64,000 nucleotides of DNA. Source: Acrocarpospora pleiomorpha. Its GTDB lineage: Bacteria > Actinomycetota > Actinomycetes > Streptosporangiales > Streptosporangiaceae. The stretch lies in NCBI RefSeq assembly GCF_009687885.1, contig NZ_BLAF01000027.1, forward strand, positions 27,428 through 91,427, read 5' to 3'. Below the pieces are notes generated by a model, which saw only the letters and a list, made by a program, of their open reading frames with translations, was not told the origin of the DNA and did no database searches. Position 1 is the stretch's first letter; every line of letters starts with the position of its first letter. Shown here piece after piece: positions 58,782 through 64,000 of this stretch. The position numbers were made by a program, and so were the translations under genes.

Positions 58782-61496
58782 ATGATCACGGGACGGGCTG
58801 GGGAACGCGAGGCGCTCGATCTTCTCGTGGCCCGGTTACGCGAGGGCCTGAGCGGGACCATGGTCCTGCGGGGGGACGCCGGCATCGGCAAGACCGTCCT
58901 GCTCGACCATATCGCCGCCCACGCGCCCGGCGTGCGCGTGCTCCGGGTGGCCGGAGTGAAAGAGGAGGCGGCGTTCGCGTTCGCCGCGCTGCACCGCCTG
59001 CTCCTGCCGCTACTGAAAGAGCCCAACGGGCTCGCCCCATCGCAGCGTACGGCCCTGCGGGTGGCCTGCGGCCTGGCCGACGGGCCGCCGGCCGACCGGT
59101 TCCTGGTGGGGCTCGGCGCCCTGAACCTGCTGGCGGAACTCGCCGCGCGGGAGCCGGTGCTGTGCTGTGTGGACGACGCCCAGTGGCTGGACGAGGAGTC
59201 GCTCGGCGTGCTGGCCTTCGTCGGCCGCCGGGTGCACGCCGAGGGCATCGGCCTGGTGTTCGCCGCCCGCCCCGACTTCCACGGGCTGGCCGGCCTGCCG
59301 GCCGCCGAGATCACCGGCCTGGCCGAGACCGACGCGCTGGACCTGCTGAACTCGGTCGTGGGCGGGCGGCTGGACGCCCGGGTGGCGGCCCGGATCGTGA
59401 CCGCGACGGCCGGCAACCCGCTCGCCCTGACCGACCTGGGCCGGGAGCTGTCGGCCGACCAGCTGAGCGGCGGACTGTCGTTGCCTGACCCGCTGCCGGT
59501 GGGCCTCCGGCTGGAGGAGCACTACTTACGTCAGGTACGTGAACTGCCGCAGGCCACCCAGACCTGGCTGCTGCTGGCCGCGGCCGAACCCAGCGGGGAC
59601 CTCGGTCACATCACCGGCGCGGCCCGGCGGCTGGGGATCGACGCCGACGCCACCGGACCGGCCGAGTCCGCGCGTCTGGTGGCGCTGCGGACCGCCGCGG
59701 AGTTCCGGCACCCGCTGATCCGTTCGGCGATCTACGGCGGCGCCACCAGCGTGGCGCGCAGGCACGCCCACAGCGCGCTGGCCGCCGCCACCACCCGCCC
59801 GGCCGACGCAGACCGGCGGGCCTGGCATCTGGCCGCCGCCTGCATCGGGCCCGACGAGAGCGTCGCCGCCGCGCTGGAACGCGCGGCCGACCGGGCCGGC
59901 GGTCGCGGCGGATTCGCCGCCCGCGCGACCTTCCTGGCCCGCGCCGCCGAGCTGACCCCCGAGGGAGCCGACCAGGACAGGCGCCGGATCACGGCGGCGG
60001 AGGCCGCGTTCAACGGCGGAGCGCCGCTGCAGGCCCAGACGCTCCTGGAGGCGCTGGACTTCGATTCGCTCGACGACGTCAGCCGGGGCCGGGTGCTGAT
60101 GGTGCGGGCGACCGCGCCCATCTCCCTGGGCGCGCCGGGCGCGTTCGGCCAGGCGCCGGCATTGTGCCTGGCCGCCGCGAAGGCCTTCGCCGGCCAGGCG
60201 CCGGGGCTGGCCAACGACGCGCTGGTCAAGGCCGCGGAACGGGCCGTGACGGCCGAGCACCTCATCGAGGGCACCACGCTGGCGGAGATCGCCCAGGCCG
60301 GGCTGTCGCTGGTCGAGGCGGATCCGGTCATGCGCGCCTTCTCGGTGCTGATCCTCGACGGCTACGAGGCGGCCGTGCCGCATCTGCGGCAGGCGGTCGC
60401 CGCGCTGCTCGACCCGATCACCTCAGACGAGGAGCTCCTGCAGAAGTTCTCACTGGCCGTCACCATGGCCATGGTGCTGTGGGACGACGACGCGCAGTCC
60501 GCCCTCATGCGTAAGGCCGCGGAGGTCGCCCGCCGTACCGGGGCGCTGTTCTACCTCGACATCGCGCTGTACTGCTGGTCGATGCACGAGACCATCCTCG
60601 GTGACCTGGCGACGGCGGACGCGCTGGTGCGGGAGGACTACCACATTCGCTCGGCGATCGGCGCGACCGCCGACATGTGGGAGATCTACCGGCATCCGGA
60701 GCTGCTGGCGTGGCGGGCCGAGAACGACACGGTCCCGGCGGCGCTGCGGCGGTCGATGGAGGCGGCCACGCTGCTGGGCAACGGCGCGGTGGAGGCGATC
60801 GGCCGGATCGGCCTGAGCATTCTGACGCTGAGCCGGGGCGACTACATCGAGGCCAGCGCAATCCTTCAGGGCCTGGTGGGCAAGGACCGGATGGCCATGC
60901 ACACGCGGTTGCTGCCCGACCTGGTGGAGGCCGCCGTCCGCGTCGGCGACCGGGTGCTGGCCGAGTCCGCCGCCGGCACGCTGGCGACTCGGGCGACCGC
61001 GAGCGGCTCGGCACGCGGGCTCGGCGTGCTGGCCCGCTCGCAGGCGCTGCTCGCCTACGGTGAGCACGCCGACGCGCTCTACCGCCAGGCGATCGGCCTG
61101 CTCGGCCAGGTCAGGGCACCCGGCGAGCTGGCCCGCGCGTACCTGCTGTACGGCGAGTGGCTGCGCCGGGGGAAGCGGCGCAGGGACGCTCGCGACCAGC
61201 TGAGCTTCGCGCTGTCCATGTTCGAGGAGATGGGCGCGGCCGGCTTCGCCGAGCGGGCCCGCCAGGAGTTGCTGGCCACCGGAGAGCGCGCCCGGGCCCG
61301 CTCGCCCGAGACGGCCAACCAGCTGACGCCGCAGGAGATGACGATCGCCGGGCTGGCCCGCCGGGGCGCCACCAACGCCGAGATCGCCGCCCAGCTGTTC
61401 ATCAGCGCGAACACGGTCGACTACCACCTGCGCAAGATCTTCCGCAAGCTCGGGGTGACCTCCCGGCGCCAGCTCGCGCAGGCACTCGGCGACTGA
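58782..61496 (+). CDS. LAL-type LuxR-family regulator with AAA ATPase
   Basis: A 904-residue large ATP-binding regulator. Walker A is GDAGIGKT at residues 31-38, and Walker B-like [16 protein letters not shown] lies near residue 128. A long TPR-like helical middle follows. The C-terminal LuxR helix-turn-helix is [55 protein letters not shown] regulators often control secondary metabolism or sugar uptake. Two alpha/beta hydrolase genes and an MBL gene follow on the same strand, so it may control them. The start ATG 58782 has a weak GAGAGGCG upstream. Confidence 0.92.
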   Translation: MITGRAGEREALDLLVARLREGLSGTMVLRGDAGIGKTVLLDHIAAHAPGVRVLRVAGVKEEAAFAFAALHRLLLPLLKEPNGLAPSQRTALRVACGLADGPPADRFLVGLGALNLLAELAAREPVLCCVDDAQWLDEESLGVLAFVGRRVHAEGIGLVFAARPDFHGLAGLPAAEITGLAETDALDLLNSVVGGRLDARVAARIVTATAGNPLALTDLGRELSADQLSGGLSLPDPLPVGLRLEEHYLRQVRELPQATQTWLLLAAAEPSGDLGHITGAARRLGIDADATGPAESARLVALRTAAEFRHPLIRSAIYGGATSVARRHAHSALAAATTRPADADRRAWHLAAACIGPDESVAAALERAADRAGGRGGFAARATFLARAAELTPEGADQDRRRITAAEAAFNGGAPLQAQTLLEALDFDSLDDVSRGRVLMVRATAPISLGAPGAFGQAPALCLAAAKAFAGQAPGLANDALVKAAERAVTAEHLIEGTTLAEIAQAGLSLVEADPVMRAFSVLILDGYEAAVPHLRQAVAALLDPITSDEELLQKFSLAVTMAMVLWDDDAQSALMRKAAEVARRTGALFYLDIALYCWSMHETILGDLATADALVREDYHIRSAIGATADMWEIYRHPELLAWRAENDTVPAALRRSMEAATLLGNGAVEAIGRIGLSILTLSRGDYIEASAILQGLVGKDRMAMHTRLLPDLVEAAVRVGDRVLAESAAGTLATRATASGSARGLGVLARSQALLAYGEHADALYRQAIGLLGQVRAPGELARAYLLYGEWLRRGKRRRDARDQLSFALSMFEEMGAAGFAERARQELLATGERARARSPETANQLTPQEMTIAGLARRGATNAEIAAQLFISANTVDYHLRKIFRKLGVTSRRQLAQALGD

Positions 61497-61589
61497 GCCG
61501 ATTCACGACTACGCGCTTCACGGGATTCGACGGACCGCCCCGCGGCTGAGGATCGAGCCCGTCCGCTGGTTCCGCAGACAGGAGCGCTC

Positions 61590-62414
61590 ATGTCGTTCGT
61601 CACCGCCGCCGACGGCGCGCAGATCTTCTACAAGGACTGGGGGGCGGGGCGTCCGGTCGTGCTCAGCCACGGCTGGCCGCTCAACGCCGACAGCTGGGAG
61701 GCGCAGATGCTCTTCCTGGCCGGCCACGGCTACCGCGTCATCGCCCACGACCGCCGCGGCCACGGCAGGTCGTCCCAGACCTGGGACGGCAACGAGATGG
61801 ACACCTACGCCGACGACCTGGCCACCCTGATCCAGACGCTCGACCTGCGGGACGCGACCCTGGCCGGGTTCTCCACCGGCGGGGGCGAGGTCGCCCGCTA
61901 CGTCGGCAGGCACGGCACTGGACGGGTACGGCAGATCGCCCTGGTGTCCGCCGTGCCGCCGTTCATGCTGCGGACCGAGGACAATCCGGGCGGGGTGCCG
62001 ATCGACGTCTTCGACGCCATCCGCGCCGGGTCGCTGGCCGATCGCGCCCAGCTCTACCGCGACCTGGCCGACGGGCCGTTCTTCGGCGGCAACCGCCCCG
62101 GCGCCGACCCCTCCCAGGGGATGCGCGACGCGTTCTGGCGGCAGGGCATGCAGGCCGGGCACCGGAACGCGTACGAGTGCGTGGCGGCGTTCTCAGCCAC
62201 CGACTTCCGCCCCGATCTGGACGCCTTCGACGTGCCCACGCTCGTCATCCACGGCGACGACGACCAGGTGGTGCCGTTCGAGGTGGGCGGCAAGGCCTCG
62301 GCCGCGCGGATCAAGGACGCGGTGCTCAAGGTCTACCCGGGCGCACCCCACGGCATCACCGACACCCACAAGGAGCAGCTCAACGCCGACCTGCTCGAAT
62401 TTCTCCGCTCCTGA
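61590..62414 (+). CDS. Alpha/beta hydrolase of the cofactor-free haloperoxidase type
   Basis: A 274-residue serine hydrolase. Its segments [25 protein letters not shown], nucleophile Ser in [12 protein letters not shown], acid Asp in [12 protein letters not shown] and His in [12 protein letters not shown] match the non-haem chloroperoxidase/aryl esterase group. The catalytic triad is complete. Natural reactions are usually ester hydrolysis or perhydrolysis. It lies 93 bp after the LAL regulator gene, with ACAGGAGC as ribosome site. Confidence 0.92.
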   Translation: MSFVTAADGAQIFYKDWGAGRPVVLSHGWPLNADSWEAQMLFLAGHGYRVIAHDRRGHGRSSQTWDGNEMDTYADDLATLIQTLDLRDATLAGFSTGGGEVARYVGRHGTGRVRQIALVSAVPPFMLRTEDNPGGVPIDVFDAIRAGSLADRAQLYRDLADGPFFGGNRPGADPSQGMRDAFWRQGMQAGHRNAYECVAAFSATDFRPDLDAFDVPTLVIHGDDDQVVPFEVGGKASAARIKDAVLKVYPGAPHGITDTHKEQLNADLLEFLRS

Positions 62415-62428
62415 GCCCGTCACCAGCG

Positions 62429-62457
62429 AACCCGGCCGCCGCGACCGCGGCGGTTCC
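62429..62457 (+). terminator. Possible terminator between the two hydrolase genes
   Basis: CCGCCGCG (62437-62444) and CGCGGCGG (62447-62454) pair perfectly, with only two bases between them so that the inner pair must open; flanking GAACC/GGTTC can extend the stem. Weak evidence. Confidence 0.35.
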
Positions 62458-62492
62458 GTCCGCGCACGCCGTCACCCGATAAAGGAGTGCCA

Positions 62493-63284
62493 ATGAAACC
62501 CGACACGATTGTCCTGATTCACGGCTTCTGGGTTACCCCTCGCAGCTGGGAGCACTGGGTCACCCACTACGAGGCCAAGGGCTTCAAGGTGTACGCCCCC
62601 GCCTACCCCGGCTTCGAGGTCGAGGTGGAGGCGCTCAACGCCGACCCCACCCCGATCGAGCAGGTCACCGTCCCGCAGATCATCGAGTCGCTGGAGACGC
62701 TCATCGGCGGCCTGGAGACCCCGCCGATCATCATGGGCCACTCGGCCGGCGGCGTGTTCACCCAGATCCTGCTCGACCACGGGTACGGCGCGGCCGGCGT
62801 GGCCATCAACTCCGCGCCCACCGAGGGCGTCAAGGTGATCCCGCTGTCACAGATCAAGGCCACGTTCCCCGTGCTGAAGAACCCGGCTAACCGTCACAAG
62901 GCGGTCGGTTTCACGTACGAGCAGTGGAAGTACGCCTTCACCAACACCTTCCCCGAGGACGAAGCCCGCGCCACGTACGAGCGCTACCACATCCCCGCCT
63001 CCGGCAACATCTTCTGGGGCAGCGCGCTGGCCAACATCCACCCGGGCAAGGACGACAACTGGGTGAACTACCACAACGACGACCGCAAGCCGCTGCTGTT
63101 CATCGCCGGTGAGAACGACAACCTGATGCCGCCGAGCGTGCAGCGCTCCAACACCAAGCACTACAAGTCCAACACCGTGACCGAAGTGATCGAATACCCC
63201 GGCCGGGCCCACCTGATGCCCGCGGAAAAGGGCTGGGAAGAGATCGCGGACCGCGCCCTGGCCTGGGCTCTCGACCACTCCTGA
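62493..63284 (+). CDS. Alpha/beta hydrolase (esterase-like)
   Basis: A 263-residue serine hydrolase. The oxyanion segment is VLIHGFWVTPRSWEHWVTHYEAKGF, the nucleophile Ser is in IIMGHSAGGVFTQ, the acid is probably the Asp of FIAGENDNLMPP, and the His is in YPGRAHLMPAEKGW. The family is widespread in actinomycetes and uncharacterised. It may be co-regulated with the haloperoxidase-type gene upstream. ATG 62493 has AAAGGAG five bases upstream; a GTG two codons earlier overlaps it. Confidence 0.9.
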   Translation: MKPDTIVLIHGFWVTPRSWEHWVTHYEAKGFKVYAPAYPGFEVEVEALNADPTPIEQVTVPQIIESLETLIGGLETPPIIMGHSAGGVFTQILLDHGYGAAGVAINSAPTEGVKVIPLSQIKATFPVLKNPANRHKAVGFTYEQWKYAFTNTFPEDEARATYERYHIPASGNIFWGSALANIHPGKDDNWVNYHNDDRKPLLFIAGENDNLMPPSVQRSNTKHYKSNTVTEVIEYPGRAHLMPAEKGWEEIADRALAWALDHS

Positions 63285-63292
63285 GCTGGACT

Positions 63293-63332
63293 GGAGATCG
63301 AATCCCCGGAACGTCCCGGGGATTCGATCTCC
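63293..63332 (+). terminator. Terminator hairpin after the esterase-like gene
   Basis: Arms 63293-63309 and 63316-63332 are perfectly complementary over 17 bp around the six-base loop AACGTC, eight bases after the stop codon. Confidence 0.8.
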
Positions 63333-63359
63333 ATCCCCGACCCCCACCGGAGATGTTCC

Positions 63360-64000
63360 GTGACGACGGTCCGGTTCACCCACATCGGCGGCCCCACCGT
63401 GCTCATCGACGTCGGCGGCTGGCGGCTCCTGACGGATCCAACCTTCGACCCGCCCGGCCGTACCTACGCGTTCGGCTGGGGGACCTCCTCCCGCAAGCTC
63501 ACCGGTCCCGCCGTCGCCCCCGCCGACCTGCCGCCCATCGACGCGATCCTGCTCACTCACGTGCACCACGGCGACAATCTCGACGACGCCGGCCGGGCCC
63601 TGCTGCCCACCGCCGGGGTGATCGTGACGACCCGCTCGGGCGCACCGGCCATCCCCGGCGCGGCCCGCGGCCTGCGCGCCGATGAGACGACACGCCTGGA
63701 AGCCCCCGGGCGGCCGGCCATCGACATCACCGCCACCCCGTGCCGGCACGGTCCCCCGCTGAGCAGGCCGATCGTGGGCGACGTCATCGGCTTCGCGCTC
63801 ACCTGGCCCGGCCAGGCCCATGGCCCGCTCTGGATCACCGGCGACACCGTGTACACCCGCGCCGTCCAGGCCACGGCCACCCGGCTACGGCCCGGCACGA
63901 TCCTGCTCCACCTGGGCGGCGTCGGTTTCCCGCTCACCGGCCCGCTGCGCTACACGATGACCGCCGAGCAGGCCGTCCGCCTCTGCGAGACGATCACCCC
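63360..64000 (+). CDS. MBL-fold metallohydrolase (truncated by window end)
   Basis: At least 213 residues; the gene continues past the window. The opening VRFTHIGGPTVLIDVGGWRLLTDPTFD is typical of MBL-fold proteins of the UlaG/L-ascorbate-lactonase-like group, and the metal motif is LLTHVHHGDNLDDAGRALL (HxHHxD-type). LWITGDTVY would supply the next metal-binding Asp. The start GTG 63360 has GGAG seven bases upstream. Activity is probably as a phosphodiesterase or lactonase. A strong terminator precedes it, so it has its own promoter. Confidence 0.88.
   Translation, partial: MTTVRFTHIGGPTVLIDVGGWRLLTDPTFDPPGRTYAFGWGTSSRKLTGPAVAPADLPPIDAILLTHVHHGDNLDDAGRALLPTAGVIVTTRSGAPAIPGAARGLRADETTRLEAPGRPAIDITATPCRHGPPLSRPIVGDVIGFALTWPGQAHGPLWITGDTVYTRAVQATATRLRPGTILLHLGGVGFPLTGPLRYTMTAEQAVRLCETIT

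Overview
The window is chromosomal DNA of a high-GC, filamentous-type actinomycete. The evidence is strong G/C bias at third codon positions, frequent GTG (also TTG and possibly CTG) starts, a PimB-type phosphatidylinositol mannoside mannosyltransferase, a FadD15-type acyl-CoA ligase, a MacS/MacR-type two-component pair, and a DasR-type operator. Streptosporangiaceae (Nonomuraea/Streptosporangium-like) is my best guess, but no marker here fixes the genus. No rRNA, tRNA, CRISPR array, integrase or transposase gene was seen.

Layout. 0.2-7.5 kb: an NYN-domain RNA-binding protein, two secreted NlpC/P60 wall hydrolases (the second behind a Crp site and a c-di-AMP riboswitch), a small secreted protein and two metallopeptidases, with several short tandem-repeat arrays between them. 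7.5-18.5 kb: a conserved-looking actinobacterial core block (PimB, FadD15, phosphoesterase, SRPBCC, ArsA-like ATPase, CxxC protein, ROK glucokinase, EEP nuclease, propeller protein, esterase, PlsC-like acyltransferase). 18.6-25.3 kb: a VIT/VWA protein co-transcribed with a MerR regulator, Dps, and a large protein joining a degenerate caspase-like N-terminus to a KAP P-loop NTPase. 25.4-31.1 kb: PhoX-like protein, MarR-GNAT fusion, lactonase, glycerol kinase and a PPi-type phosphofructokinase, with a DasR-type site between the last two. 31.1-41.9 kb: MHYT sensor, MacS/MacR, ThiI, DAHP synthase with an aromatic leader-peptide attenuator, a sulfite-oxidase-like enzyme, a LytS/LytR pair with a sodium/solute symporter, and endonuclease IV.

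42.0-50.9 kb is a purine-catabolism cluster: OHCU decarboxylase, HIU hydrolase, urate oxidase, FAD and 2Fe-2S subunits of a xanthine-dehydrogenase-like enzyme (no molybdopterin subunit in the window), 8-oxoguanine deaminase, glycerate kinase, allantoinase and allantoicase. Together they would take urate through allantoin and allantoate to ureidoglycolate, with glycerate kinase feeding glyoxylate-derived carbon to glycolysis. 51.0-64.0 kb is more accessory: a large WXG100/DUF6571-like protein with a small WXG100-like partner, a lipoprotein, a cupin, a heterodimeric ABC exporter, a decayed cytochrome P450, a LAL-type LuxR regulator, two alpha/beta hydrolases, and an MBL-fold protein cut by the window edge.

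The signals most worth attention are (i) stacked cAMP-Crp and c-di-AMP riboswitch control of a wall hydrolase that appears to start at CTG; (ii) a ~90 bp inverted-repeat element present twice in opposite orientations; (iii) tandem repeats that repeatedly begin at the exact ends of genes; (iv) the pseudo-caspase/KAP NTPase fusion; (v) a probable leaderless FAFWY leader peptide before DAHP synthase.
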